Source of the DNA: Ipomoea triloba
Taxonomy: Eukaryota > Streptophyta > Magnoliopsida > Solanales > Convolvulaceae
Direction: 5' to 3'
Assembly: GCF_003576645.1 (NCBI RefSeq)
Contig: NC_044917.1
Location: 9,988,916 to 10,052,915, forward strand
Length of the DNA: 64,000 nt
The translations under genes were made by a program, and so were the position numbers. Positions 1 to 13,015 of this stretch are shown piece after piece; position 1 is the stretch's first letter, and each line of letters begins with the position of its first letter. The notes under the pieces were generated by a model. The model ran no database searches. It saw nothing but the letters and a program-made list of their open reading frames with translations, and had not been told where the DNA came from.

Positions 1-403
1 ATTAGGTTTTTATATTGAAATTGATTGAAATTAACTAAAGGTGTTTCACCATGTGGCCTAAACAAAATAGCTTGCATGGTAGACAAAATTTATTTTATTT
101 AAATTAATTATTATATGGTGTCGACATGATCAAATAAGAACATTGTCCTGATTTCATCCATTCATATGGTTAAAAGTTTCAAGTAAAAAAATATGAGATC
201 AATTTTATAATTATCGTAAACTTTTAAATTTGTAATATTTATAAATCCAACACCACCCTTTTTCGTTTTATTCTTCAACAATCGACCGTTAATCTACTTA
301 GATGGATAGATCATATCAATCATTACTTTTTACCTAGAAACAAGCTCTTATCAGTAAAAAAATATGAGGTCAGTAAAAAGATACGGAGTAAAAAAAAACC
401 CCG

Positions 404-437
<34 letters not shown>

Positions 438-837
438 ATTGTCCAATACAAACATAATAAATAGAACGAAGGAATCTTTAGATTTTTGCATATGTAGATG
501 GACTTTCCATGCATACATAAAGTACTAATTTCACCCTAAACGTTACTGTTTTTTTTTTCTTTTTTTGAATGCTAATTACATTGGATTAATGATGACCATT
601 GATCTTTTGTTTTATACGGCTTAAATTCTCTCAAGTATCATCACCCTAAATACATATGGGTAATGGGTGACATCAGGTGCGGATTTGCACTTGTAGAGTT
701 CATAATGTGCACTTTTAGGGTATTTATGTAGTGCGCATTTTGAGTATAAAAATCAATCATACATTCAAATTATATATGCACTTTATAGTTTCGCGCGTAA
801 TATAAATTCTAAAAATGCAAAATAGAACTTGAAATAC

Positions 838-895
<58 letters not shown>

Positions 896-1040
896 TGGAG
901 AATACTCTTAAAGTGCACAACATAAACACCAAACGTGCAAGTTTGCATTTTTACACTGGACCAAATTATACACACACATGCTTGGCAAAACATATTATCT
1001 AGATAGCAAATGGACGGTAAATGAAAAACTAAAAATGGAG
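1..1040. other. AT-rich intergenic stretch with microsatellites
   Basis: No coding exon is supported. A (TA)n tract lies at about 406-434 and a (TAA)n tract at about 839-892. The short open frames here are made of these repeats (runs of Ile/Tyr or Tyr) and are not genes. Confidence 0.6.
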
Positions 1041-1310
1041 TAAATACCTAAAATGGTCTCCTGAATATGCCATAATTTACAAATTAGTTCTCAACTATCA
1101 ATTTTATCAATTAAGTCTTCGACCATTCAATTCTTACTCAATAATTCACAAATAATTAATCATTCGTTGAGGACCTTATTGAGTAAGAATTGTATAGTTG
1201 AGAACTTTATTGAATAAAAATTAAATAGTTGAAGACTTTATTGGGTAATGATTGAATAGTTGATGACTTCATTTGCTAAACTTGACAGTCGAGAACCATT
1301 TGGGGTATTA
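1041..1310. mobile_element. MITE-like inverted-repeat element
   Basis: The left end TAAATACCTAAAATGGTCTC and the reverse complement of the right end TAATACCCCAAATGGTTCTC match over about 20 bp. The interior has repeated phrases built on 'ttgaggacttaattgagtaa', several in inverted orientation. No open frame is present. The same kind of terminal words recurs at 22981-23165 in the TAR2 intron, so they may be one family. The superfamily is not assigned. Confidence 0.5.
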
Positions 1311-1494
1311 ATTCCTAAAAATAGGACGGGACATGATAAAATAACAATATAATTTCTAAAAATGTACAATAATATGGTACGTAAGAGAAACATGTAATTA
1401 AAAATTATAAAGAATAACATCTAAATAATTAATAACTATTAAGGGTAAATTAGATTTTTGGAAAGAAAATGCAATCAATTATACCCAAAAAATA

Positions 1495-1950
1495 TTTTTT
1501 TTTTTTAAACCAAAACCACACAAAACTTTTATATATGCCTTAAGTCATTACAAAGAGCTTGAGAAATAAAAGAGGGACCGGTATCAAATTAAAACCGACT
1601 CCCTAACGATAAACTAGCATTTCTAGCTAATAAGTGGGCCACTGTATTAGCATAACCTTGACAAAATGCAAATTAATATTTGAAAACAAGAGTAAAAGAG
1701 TCCTAATAGCACGTAAAAGAAACATTTTCAGTTTGCAATTGGGTAACAATTAATTGCACATCCGTCTCAAGAATAATTCCATCATAATTAAGCATGATCC
1801 TTTAATTAGCTAGCTCAATACCTCCCGGATAGCCAAAGCCTCCCCTTCTTTTGGTTGCACAGCTCCCCACTTTCCCACCGCACCAGCAGCAATGAAAGTC
1901 CCACTGGAACCGCGAAGCACCCATCCCATTCCAAGCATATTCGCGTCCTC
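1495..1950 (-). mobile_element. LINE 3' end: decayed RNase H-like domain with poly(A)
   Basis: Read on the minus strand from about 1950 downward, the translation begins GMGWVLRGSSGTFIAAGAVG, then PKEGEALAIREVLS, and ends with ANTVAHLLARNAS and FDTGPSFISQAL. This is the pattern of the RNase H-like (RVT_3) domain at the end of plant L1-type LINEs. Several stops and frameshifts break it. The element finishes in a poly(A) tract, seen as T's at 1495-1506. Only the last part of ORF2 is left, so it is a 5'-truncated, dead insertion. Confidence 0.75.
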
Positions 1951-4533
1951 CCAGAGTTCATTTAATTTTAGTTTATTGACATAAAATAAGATAAACCAAC
2001 AAACTATTTACTAAATACTAATTTCAGTTGTTTGACCAAATCAAATAGCATCCAATAATAAGGCTCAATCTCGAAATAGCAAAAGTTCAAGTCTGGGCTG
2101 ATCCCGTGTTGGACCCTGGGTTGGCCCCGAGATTTTTATTTTATATAAAATAATTATCTTTTTTTTGGTTACAAATGAGAATTCATCTCAAGATCTCATG
2201 AGTAACAATCAAAGTTATATCCAATTGAGCGATCTCATTAATAATTTAGAGGAATCAAAATTCATGTAGATGTAATTACACCAGCATTACTAGCTAGTTT
2301 GATTACTATTATACAAAGTAGTCATTACATAATGACTAAATCACACAAACTTTGAAGTCCTTGAACACATAAATTTAGAATATGGACACAACATCTAATG
2401 TGCAATAAGTGACCATTAACAGGTAAATGTAAGATTTCAAGTAAAAAATTATAGATCCAATGTTGAAAGAAGTATTGTCTAAAGAAATTAAAAACATTAT
2501 ATTTCTTAAATCAAACTCATCCAAGCCAGGGCCTGAAACTAGGCTGGTTAAGACCTTGGGCCGGGTTCGAACTAATACTAGATTTTTAAAAATATGACCT
2601 AAACCGACTCTATATAAGTCTATCTCGACTTGACTAGGCCCGACTTAGACTTAATGAAGCATAGACCCGATTTTTTCAGATCAATTTATAATTGATTTTG
2701 TCCTGAACCGCCCCGTGGCGACCTCATAAGAGTATGCAGCTAGTGGGGGACCTTGTAATATAGCTAGGGAGGACGGTAGGCATGGGCCTGTGGTAATTTA
2801 ATTGGCAAGTTGAATAAGGGGAAGGACCATTGTCTTTAATGGTTAGATGCTAATCAATATCAATAGGTGCAGGCATGCTACTTCTATAGTCAAGACCTAT
2901 ATTTAGTAGAGCCTCTTTGGGCCTTGTATTCATAATCTACAATTAGGACCACTTTTCAATGTAGAAAATGACCAGACTTTAATGCACTAATCCTATTGTC
3001 TAATGGCAATATGGCATGCAATTTGTGGTATGTATTTAACATGGAAAATGATAAATGTTTTCTTAAAAAGTAAAATGTTTTATACATATTTTAATTATAT
3101 CAAAGAAAAAATGAGTAAAATTATAATTCTTTTTCTTTTTCTTCAAATCAATTAGAGCATACAAAAAAAAAAGTAAAAAAAAAGAGTATATATAATATAT
3201 TCATTTGTTATATGATAAAATTGGATTATATATTTTGTCTCAACTAAAAAGTTTAAACTAATACTTGAATTACACGCTTATTATTATATATTATAATATT
3301 ATATGCTTCGTCTCAACTAAAATGTTAAGCTAATATATAGTTAGACTATCATTTTAATGAAAGATTTAAAACTTAGACTTTTTGCATGAGATTAGCTTTG
3401 ATATCAAATTAAAATTTTATTGGTGTCTCAACTAAAAATTTAATTAGATAGTTTGATTTGATTTTTATTTATCTGTATATTATCATCAAGTAAAATAGTA
3501 GCCGCACGTTATATTGGTGATGGGAATATGAAGATCTTTAGGCCAGTCAGATTCATCCTAATCTTAGTTTTTTTTTTAAACAATCCTAATCTTAGTTAAT
3601 GCGACGAATTTCAAAAGTATAGTTTGAGATTGACTAAGTGATTGTCATGTAACATCGTCTCACGGATTCTTATCATTAAGACAGGTCGGTTAATATGGAA
3701 ATATAATATTTATATTGAAAAATATAATATCAATCAGAAATAAAGTGTCTGTTACTTATAAAAGAAAAATGTAATATTTTTGAGGAAAAATATAATACTT
3801 TTAAATCAAAGTGTCAAAGTATTACATTTTTCTTCAAAAGTAATACACTTTCTCTTACAAGTAACAAACACTTTATTCCTGATTAGTATTACATTTTTTA
3901 GTATAAGGAATACATTTTCTTCTCGACTCAACTTGTCTCACCAACAAGGAGCTGGTGCCTGATTTTATGGACAATGATCCGTGAGATAGTCTCACACAAA
4001 TTTTTGCTTTCATTAAATAGCTTAATAGCTGCTAATGTTTACTCAGCTTTCCCATTTCACTAAACCAAACCGAGCTATAAATGATAAAGAGTTTTAGGAT
4101 ATTTAAGTTTGATTTGTTTATTACTTTCCTTGTTTTCCAATTAACTTAAAGGTTTGGTTAATTTTGTTGGGTGATAAGGGAAATTCATTGTGACTATTGC
4201 GAGTCTTCACAGAATGAACTCCGCTCAAATATAAAATTTGGTCAGTTTTGTCACTAGACTTTGTTTATTTGAGTAAAATAATATGTTGAATCAATTATTT
4301 AAGGAAAATACTACTTGTACTTTCAAATTCTACTCTCAATTTTTACTCCCCGTTACAAATTTTGAATATATACAACTTTTTATGGACTCACAAGATGAAA
4401 ATGTCATATCCATGCTTACCACATCATGGAGTATAATTAAATAATTAATGGAGTAAATTTTAGGAGTACCCATAGTAAAACTCATTGATTAATGATGCAT
4501 GATCAATCTTGAATAGTCAAGTGGCCTGGGGGC
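1951..4533. other. Intergenic, no gene seen
   Basis: AT-rich with no supported exon. A 60-codon open frame at 3780-3962 has no family resemblance and no splice context. Nothing else is recognised beyond poly(A/T) runs. Confidence 0.5.
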
Positions 4534-5335
4534 AAATTTTACTGTGGACCATGGTCGAAAATCGTGTCTTTTTTTTTAATGAAAAAAAAATGACACCCGT
4601 ACGTTCTGTGTAATTAATTCTGTTTATATAACATATTCAATTTCATTTTATATAAATTGTAGTTTCATTTAAGCACAACTAAAGTTTAATTTTGTTTCAA
4701 TTACAGTTTTGTTTGACATTATACATACAATAGTCTTATTACATTGAGACATATTATTGAATTTTATTTTATACACACTGTAGTTTTATTACAACACCAC
4801 TAAATTATAATTCTAATTCAAGTACGGTTTCATTGAACAATATACACTCAAATATGTGAAACTATATTCTATTTTATTTTATATACACAATAGTTTCATT
4901 AGAACACAATTAAAGTATCATTTTGATATAACTACAATTTTATTTGACAATATACACTCAATATGTGAGACATGTTATTCAGTTTCTTTTTATACATGTT
5001 GTAGTTTCATTCAACACAACTAAAGTATCATTTCAATTCAATTACAGTTTCATTTGACAATATACACTCAATATGTGAGACATGTTATTCAGTTTCCTTT
5101 TATACATAGTGTAGTTTTATTTCAACATAACTAAAGCATCATTTCAATTCAATTACAATTTCATTTGATAATATAAACACAATATGTGTGACAAGTTATT
5201 CAGTTTCATTTTAGATATCTGTAATTTCATTTTGTTCTGAACACATTAAAAATACATAACTTATTAAATATAACGATTGTCATTTATTTACTTAAAGAAA
5301 CATCGCCGCTTTCAGACCATGGTCCACCTTATAAC
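4534..5335. repeat. Tandem-repeat element with 110-bp unit (copy 1)
   Basis: Five to six diverged units follow one another, each containing 'gtagtttcatt..caacacaactaaagta' and 'caatatacactcaatatgtgaga'. The best pair has its CATGTTATTC at 4971 and 5081, a period of 110 bp. The array is bounded by inverted ends carrying GTGGACCATGGTC (left about 4546, right about 5313 as reverse complement). Related arrays lie at 10441-10925 and 19575-19845. No coding potential. Confidence 0.7.
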
Positions 5336-6139
5336 TATTGGTCAAGTGGGCGGATCGGAGAGAGTGATGTCAAGTCATTTTCAGAAGAGTATTGGATCGT
5401 TTTTGGTTTTGGAGTATGAAATCTAGAGTAAAATTTCAAATTTCAATTAATTCTAAATTATAATTTTAAAAAATGGTATAATTGACCATATTCCAGCCTT
5501 GTGCATTTAGTGAAACCAAAAAAAAAAAAAAAAAAAAAAAAGCTAAATCCAATAATTTACACAATTACATCTCATGATTAATAACTTCAAGACAAAAACA
5601 TATTGGGTCTGTTTAATTCACACATGAGAGGAATCATATCGTAATGAGAATCAAATACTTGGTAATGGTAATGAGTTTTAGTGAAAATATTTTGCATATT
5701 TGGTAGTATGATGGAATTGGAATGATTACAAATGTTAATGTTTGGTTATATATGACCTTATAATAGGAATAAAAGTTTTAAAAATACAAAAACAAAAAAC
5801 TAAGACAATTTATCCTAATATAATGACATCCAAAGCAACAATATAAACAAAAAAATCAAAATCAAAACAAAAATCTAAAAATGCAAACTTAAAAATCAGA
5901 TTATCAATAAGATGGGATGATACCCGTTTTTAATTAAGAAATGATATTTTTAATTGAAGGGATAATCAAATTCCATAGTTATGTTTTAAAATATTAACAA
6001 AAAATACAATACAAAGTTAATGTGTAAAGAGATACATGTAAATATTGTGATGCAATTTTAAAATTGCAAAAACTTGTTTATTACTTATTTTTAGAAAAGT
6101 AATTTGAAAGAATTACATTTTTATTGGAAAATACAGTAT
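5336..6139. other. Intergenic, no gene seen
   Basis: AT-rich with a 23-bp A run near 5519-5541. No open frame or RNA gene is supported. Confidence 0.5.
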
Positions 6140-6271
6140 TTGTGGTCTAGTGGCACCCGGTGTCCCAGTTTACACTCCCACATGGATGATGAGAGTGGGT
6201 TCGAGCCTCAGTAGAGATAACTGTTGACTTAGATACTACATTGTAACAGAGTCAGTAGTACTTAAAAAAAA
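6140..6271 (+). mobile_element. SINE, tRNA-derived
   Basis: It starts with the A-box-like TGTGGTCTAGTGGCA, has the B-box-like GGGTTCGAGCCTC about 50 bp further on, and ends with 'gtaacagagtcagtagta' followed by a short A run at 6264-6271. The order of Pol III A box, B box and poly(A) tail is that of a SINE. Two minus-strand relatives lie at 20436-20582 and 24623-24760. Confidence 0.75.
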
Positions 6272-7005
6272 GTTTTATTTTATTTTTTTGAAAAATATTA
6301 CTCCGTATTTTTTTTTAAAAAAAATAATTAGTCTTTTAAATGAAAAGTATTGCATTTCGCTATAAAACAAAATTAAAAATAAATCTGTCTCACATGATTA
6401 AGATAATCTCGCACAATTTGAGATTAAGCATTTTATAATAACTAAATTAACAGTTGTGATACCAAGAGAAAATTAGTATTACCGAGTTCTCAAACACAAA
6501 ATTATTGGTCCCCCCTAATGGACTGATGGCTTGGAGTTAATATTCTTATTGTTTTCTAGGCTTTCTGATTTTGTGGACCCAAGTTAATTTGGACTTTTTT
6601 GAGGTATCTGCACAATACAACAAATTTTAGGTCTCATCCCTTTCATTGCGATTCAATTCTTCCCCTAGCTAGCCTAGTACTCTAGTAGGTTTCACAATTC
6701 ACACTGCTCCGGAAGGATTACTTCCGAAAATAGTTGACGGGAAGTTGGACGCATGATCATTCTGAAAGGAACACTTTCGGTAATAGTTGGTTAGAAAATG
6801 TGACGATACAACCAAATGTGATACAAATTACATAGTCATGAACTTAATTAGAAAATTTTAACAGTTAATGACTAAATGTAATTCATGTATAATAGTCATA
6901 GGACCACATGTGAAATTTTCTCATTTTAAAAGATCAAGGGTTTTGTCCTTGACTCTGTGGACACATTACATATTTGTTTATAGAGTTAATTTCACACACA
7001 AATTA

Positions 7006-7034
7006 CTGCGAACAGCAGCCCCTGCTGTTCGCAG
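7006..7034. repeat. Perfect 13-bp stem-loop
   Basis: CTGCGAACAGCAG, a 3-base CCC loop, then CTGCTGTTCGCAG. It is an isolated GC-rich hairpin in AT-rich sequence. Its role is unknown; it may be the core of a decayed foldback element. Confidence 0.8.
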
Positions 7035-7346
7035 CAAGTGTATAATTTTATTTTTTTTACAAATTTTATTTAATTAATATAATTTTATATAATTGTATAT
7101 TTATTAATTATTAGTATATGTATTTGTGTTAAGTTGATTTTTTTGAGAGATTCTTATTTATTTTTATTAGTTATATTTAAAAATTGATTATATTTTCTTT
7201 ATGTATAATATACTCTATTTTTGTGACAATCAATATTTTTTTTAAAATTTTTTTACAATGCATTAATTTATTTATGATTTATAAATATATATTTTTGCAA
7301 GAAAATTATAAATAATATATCAATAGAGGTTATGGAATGTTTGTAA

Positions 7347-7569
7347 GGGCGTATTCAATTTAGAGTTTTAATGACTTTTGTAGACTTTTTTATATGAAAA
7401 AGTTTTTAAAAGTCTATAAATGTTTGTCCTATAGATATTTATAGACTCTTACAAAGTTGATGAAAGTTTAAAAGATTCTATGAAACTATAAAAACTCTAA
7501 AAAGTCAATTAAAATTCATCACTTTAAAAGTCTTTGAATGTCATTAAAGTCATGATTGAATACACCTCC
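7347..7569. mobile_element. MITE of 223 bp, PIF/Harbinger (Tourist)-like
   Basis: The left end GGGCGTATTCAAT and the reverse complement of the right end (GGAGGTGTATTCAAT) form terminal inverted repeats. The element is flanked by TAA on both sides (7344-7346 and 7570-7572), the 3-bp target duplication typical of PIF/Harbinger elements. The AT-rich interior has no open frame. Confidence 0.7.
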
Positions 7570-8709
7570 TAAGCCTGGGGCACAACTAAACCAAGGTATG
7601 AATGTTGCCTTACCCGAAGAAGAAAATAGGCAATTCCCACAAGTGACGATTCCCCTTGGGCCAGCTCCCGTGCCTCCCGGAGCGAACGTGGGTGGACCCC
7701 GGACCGTTAAACGGACGGAAAGAAAGACCTTGTAAATTTACCAAAAAAGACAAGAAGAGATATCTTTTCATTAATTAAATAGGAAAAAGAGTGAATACGA
7801 GAGGATGATTTATTAGTTCATCATACCCTCTAATAGTGACTACATGTTTAATTCCCTTATCACAATAATAACAACAACAACAACAATATTATAGCCTGAA
7901 ACCCTAATCTTCTGGAAGGATAGAGCGAAACCCTAAGTTTAGGGAGAGATGCTCAAACGATTCGGGAGAATTACTTATAAATGGTATGTGAAACAAATTA
8001 AAGTCAACTTTAAAATAGTTGAAATTAAACACCGTCATATTCATCCTTTACTTATATTAATCACACTAAGTAAGACAATTACCTTTAGTTAATTAATTAA
8101 TGTACCTAAAATATCACTTATATTAATCACACTAGTAAGACAATTACCTTTAATTAATTAATGTACCTAAAAATCCCAAGATTAAAAATAGGCCCTTGAA
8201 TGTTGATGACAATAAAGTTAAAATAGGATGAATCGTAGATATTTTGTGGCAAAAAAGTTAAACAGGGATGAAACATTGATGTTGTTATGTGGCAAGAGAT
8301 AAAAGGTTGGGCGGCTTCTACTCACCCACAAACTAAAGACATAAGCCAAAACTTTTGAGTTTTGATGATGTTTGTCGTTACATAGGGTTGCACACAAACA
8401 TTATATTTGCTTTTTAAGAAATAATGAATGGATTAGGAGCAAAAACCCATAATTAACGGAGCATGGCCTGTGGAACTCTGATGTGTATGTACACAAATCA
8501 AGTGATTTTCATCATTGTCTCGGATTAACAAGCTAATTAATTACTTTGGTTGTGTGGTGTTTGGTTGAAAAGCAGTTCGCAATGGTGAACCCACTTTCGG
8601 AAAAGTTTTGACTTCTTCCATTTTTTGACAAGTGTATTTCAATGTCAACACATCCATTTTTGTCTTGTTTATGGAGTGTTTGATAAAGAATATTTAATTT
8701 CACAGTTGA

Positions 8710-8766
<57 letters not shown>

Positions 8767-9190
8767 GAATCTTCCCTGAAGGACATAGGTGTCAACTGAA
8801 TACAATTTGCTAGCTTGGAGTTAAATAATAGAGTAGCTAAATTATATTCGTTTTTACATTATAGATTGACAAGGTTTATAGATAATAAATTGTGTACATT
8901 TTTATATCGTAAAATGTGAACTTAAATCTCTTTAATATCTTTAATTTATGGAAAAGTCTATAGCCGTTATTCGAAGAAAACTCTTTAATATCTAAGATTG
9001 TGAAATAAACACAATTACTAAGTTATCCTACTAATGTGTCAATTTACATCAATATTGTGTCATTATTATTATTATTATTATTATTATTTTGCCCCCACAC
9101 TTCGACTCGACATGATAGTGGAGGAGTGATAAGTGCTAAATTGTACTACTTTTATAGTGTATTAATTGGTCAATTTTAGATTTGAATTAC
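7570..9190. other. Intergenic, no gene seen
   Basis: A GC-richer patch at 7610-7730 has no coding reading I can identify. There is a short direct repeat of 'cacttatattaatcacacta' at about 8048 and 8116, a (TA)n tract at 8713-8762 and a (TTA)n tract at 9062-9088. Confidence 0.5.
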
Positions 9191-10440
9191 TTTTTTTTTT
9201 TTAAAAGCAAAGCAACCTGTTATATTAATGCAAAAGCGCACAAATAGAGTCAGGAGGGACAGAGTCCCAGTACATAGTCTCAGATTGTGCAAAAGCCACA
9301 GAGGCAAGAGTATGGGCACTAACATTTGCTGATCTAGGGATCAAATTGACGTGGCACTAGCTAAACATGTATATAGTAACCTTACAAGCATCAATAGCGA
9401 AGCCCACATAGGACCAGAACGTAGGGCGCATTGCTGCCAACCCACTATGGAGCTGTGAACAATTCGTATGCAGCTGAACATTTAGCACTCCTTTGCTCCT
9501 TAGCAACAACAAAACCTCCTTGCACGCTAGAACATCCGCCATTAAAAGAGAAAAATTGTCCGGCAGCCCACCTGCGCAAGCCGCGATGTAATCCCCATCT
9601 TGCGAAAACAACACCGCTCTGAAGGAAGCTTTCATGGTGTCGGCATGAAAACCAGCGTCGAAGAAGCACCGGTACAGCAGCGAAGGCACATGGGGAGGAC
9701 CAGCCTGAGCAGCTTCCTCGACGGCGGGCAGTTGTTGGCTCGTGGCAGTAGCGGCGCGGCAGTTCACTCCTCGCCAAGCAGTTAGAGAAGACGCCGCCTA
9801 CATGAGAAGCTTCCTGGGGATAGGCATACTTTTCTCCCACACTACCATGTTTCTTGTGCGCCAAATGAAGTACAATGCTGTCACCACCAAACCCACATTC
9901 TCCTCAGAAATAACATTTAAAATATTTGCAAACCAAATGCTAAATGAATGACCCGTGATTGTTGATATAGGTAAAGAAGACTCATGCCCAAGAGTAATCA
10001 CACATAACAAGGGCATGCATAGTATCTTCATGTGCTAGACCACATATAGGACATGAAGGATCCACCTCTACCCTCCTTATAAGTAAGTTTGTGGTTACAA
10101 GTAGGATATCATTGAGAGCCCTCCATAAAAAAGTCTTCCATTTAGGGGGCACCTTGTTCTTCCATAGGGGGTTCAATTTATTATCAAAAACAATGGAGGA
10201 GTCTCCCAACTCCCCCACAATATATCTATAACCGCTCTTCACGGAGTAACAACCTCTTAGGTCACCATACCAAAACCAAGAATCCTCATGGTCGGGGGAG
10301 ATCGAAATTCTAGAGATGCTGTTGACATCATCAGGGAGAAAAATATATGATAAAATAGCTTGGTCCCACGTGCTAGTCTCTTCATCAATTAGACCTGACA
10401 CCAGCGAGCCACTCAGTTCAGCAGGCATGGCAGTAAATAC
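9191..10440 (-). mobile_element. 5'-truncated LINE: RT zinc-binding region, RNase H-like domain, poly(A)
   Basis: On the minus strand the first part (10428-9982) reads as the zf-RVT segment of plant LINE ORF2: WFWYGDLRGCYSVKSGYR, then PPKWKTFLWRALNDIL and CPICGLAHEDTMHALVMCD with its C-x2-C-x7-H spacing. A middle frame (10031-9798) has ALYFIWRTRNMVVW, the usual linker. The frame at 9767-9357 is the RNase H-like domain (FDAGFHADTMKASFRAVL, LLMADVLACKEVLLLL), and ANVSAHTLASVAFAQ lies just downstream. It ends in poly(A), T's at 9191-9202. The three parts are in different frames, so the copy is dead. Reverse-transcriptase catalytic motifs are absent because of 5' truncation. Confidence 0.85.
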
Positions 10441-10925
10441 TGCCTCACATTTGTTTTTATATTATCAAATGAAATTGTAGTTATATCAAAATGTAACTGT
10501 ACTTGTGTTGAAAGGAAACTGCAATGTATATAAAATGAAATTGAATAACAATTTCACATTTTGGGTGTATATTGTCCAATGAAACTGTAGTTATATCGAA
10601 ATGATATTGTAGTTGTGTTGAAAGGAAACTACAGTGTATTATAAAAGAAACTGTAGTTGTGTTAAAAGAAAAATGAATAACAGTTTCACATATTTGAGTG
10701 TATATATAATATCGAATGAAACTACAGTTATATAAAAAAGGAACTGCAGTTGTGTTGAAAGGTAACTGCAATTGTGTTGGAAAGTAACTGGAGTGTATAA
10801 ATTGAAAGTTAACAACGCGGAACGAACTGTAGATATATAAACGACGTTCGTTAATCAAAACGATGTTATTTTAATGCATAATTCACAATCCATTGTGGAT
10901 CGCGATCCACCGTAAAATTTGCACA
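10441..10925. repeat. Tandem-repeat element (copy 2), truncated next to the LINE
   Basis: Diverged units contain 'aactgtagttatat', 'tgtgttgaaaggaaact' and 'gagtgtatat', the reverse-strand form of the array at 4534-5335. The right end carries GTGGATCGCGATCCAC (palindrome, about 10892-10907) then CGTAAAATTTGC, the inverse of the left end of copy 1 (GCAAATTTTACTGTGGACC). The left end is missing and abuts the LINE at about 10440. Confidence 0.6.
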
Positions 10926-11690
10926 AACGAGTAGTCCTTTGTTCACAATTTTGACCCAACCAAGACACGTGCACTGCCTGACTAGGTTAAAAGAATGAGA
11001 AGTCAGTGCATAGTCCAGATAGATGTGAGATAATATTTTATTTTCTTCCTAGTTCCCATTTTGTATTCTTTTTAAGTAACATTTGATAGTGTGCATTTGT
11101 GCAACCTGACAGAAATTCTTTGTTTTTCATTTTAATGATTAGTTTCACATGTTTACAATTAATCAAATTAAGATTTAAGTAGTTGTAGAACATGCTTTCA
11201 AAAAAAAAAAAAAGTAGTTGTAGAATGTGCGGTGGCCAAATTTTGTCAGAGTAACAATCATACAACACTAAATATTCTACACTTAGAATTAAAGTGATAA
11301 AACGTTTCCACCTCAATATTATTGTCAATTGTTTCCTTTTAATCTTCGGTGAAACGGATTACAGTACAACAAACAAGAAATACAAAGAGCAGAAAAGGAA
11401 AAGAGAAAATGTAATAGAGTAACGTAGAAATTTTTCATTCCAACCTATCAACTTCAGTACATAATACATTTGTATATAGATAATTACAATCATAACAGGA
11501 ATAATAATGGAGACATAAATATGACCATTACACAATACTATCCACAATAAATATTACTTATAACACTCTTGGCCTCCTTAGACATTAATTTATCATAATC
11601 ATGTCTCGTTAAAAACTAGCTAGAGAAACCCACTGGGAAAAAACCTTATCGAGAAAAGAGTATACAATATATGGGTAATTCATGTGTTGT
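10926..11690. other. Intergenic; Copia-like 3' remnant at 11575-11660
   Basis: No gene. The segment near 11600-11655 (CTCGTTAAAAACTAGC...GAGAAACCCACTGGGAAAA) is a common word of the non-coding 3' region of plant Copia elements, here in reverse orientation. A diverged second piece is at about 13165-13250. Confidence 0.45.
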
Positions 11691-13015
11691 TTCGGCTGCC
11701 TCTTTATAAGCTGATACACTCTCTTTCGTACCTATTTTACTTGTATTTTTATTTAGGTTTTATAATTAATTTTGTGTTAAAATGTTGTCTCCAATGCTTA
11801 TTTCTTTGTTTTCATATTTAAAATGGTATAATGCTTGGTTTGGATGTTTTTGATGTGTTTAAAAGTGCATTAGAACCATTTGGGAGCAAAAGCCAATTCA
11901 AATGAACCAAAAATTGTTGGAGAGCCAAAAATCAGCCCGGGGCATTGTTCATCGAGAAAATTTGCCGCGGCGAAAGTCCCAAAATCTAGGCAGAATGTTT
12001 TTCGGACTGGTTTCTCGACGCGTCAAGAAAACAGCTCGGGCGGAGGATTCAGCGCATAAATGTTCCCATTTTGCCCCTGATTTGGATCCCACTATATAAG
12101 ACTTCATTTCTCTCCAAACCCTACCTGTTGGCTGCTGGTTCTTGTCAGAAAAAGGAGAAAAAGAACAAGGAAAAGAAGCTTCATCATCTCCAAAAGCCAA
12201 AGAAGAAATCATTACAACTTTTGGAAAGAAGATCAAAGAAAAGAGCTTAGAGGCATCATTTGGGAGAATATCTTCCTCTCTTTTCTATTTTAAGCTTTAT
12301 TGAATATTTGTTGAAACTATTTTAGCCATGTTAGGCTAAACTTTCCTTTGGGATTTTTGGGTATTAAAGTGTTTATGAACCTATGTGCCTAGTTCTTAAT
12401 TTGTTTTAATGAAATTTCTATTTGGGTTTATTACTAGTGTTGCAATTGTGATTTATGTTGTTGATACTTGTAATTAGATGCATATGATTACTTGTACCCT
12501 TGCTAGATTTGTCTCTTGACGAGAGTTAGGATATGAATTAGAGCTCCTACAATTGCACTTGGGATAACGAGAGTGAGTATTCCAATTGTGAATAGCCCAC
12601 GAGAGTGGGTATTCCATTTATTGCTTATTCTCGATTTTATATTGTGAATAGCTCACGAGAGAGAGTATTCCAATTACCTTATTTTGGGTTTGTATTACGA
12701 GAGTAATCTTTTCCCTTTAGATGACAATCTTCCACACTTGTTTTAACCCAAATAATTTTTTCACTTTAAATTGGCACTAGGTGATTAAACACTTTAACTC
12801 CCAAAAATCCCGCTTTTACCTCCTTGAATACAAAAACCCGTTTGCCTTGTTTTATTTATCTTGTTTGCATATTCATAGATAATCATCCATTGTTAACATA
12901 GGAATAGCTTCTTGTGAATATAATTGGTAACTAGTGCTTAATACCTCACTTCCCTGTAGATCGATAACCTCGGAATACTCCGGGTATTTGTATGTGGTTT
13001 TATGCTACAACCAAA
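11690..13015 (+). mobile_element. LTR-like sequence with promoter architecture, ends not resolved
   Basis: A GC-richer block at 11930-12070 is followed by a TATA-like CACTATATAAGAC at about 12090, then CTCTCCAAACCC and a long T-rich leader, and finally CCCTGTAGATCGATAACC near 12955. This order resembles the U3-R-U5 of a plant Gypsy-type LTR. It sits between two pieces of the Copia-like word (11600 and 13170), as if inserted there. I could not find a clean TG..CA pair with a 5-bp duplication, so the limits are approximate. Confidence 0.4.

Noticed and set aside
9445..9864. 139-codon minus-strand frame rich in Arg and Ala
   Set aside because: Shadow of the LINE RNase H-like frame in another phase.
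10481..10858. 125-codon minus-strand frame
   Set aside because: The residues repeat (TQLQ, FNTT, CSF) because the DNA is the 110-bp tandem-repeat element; not a protein.
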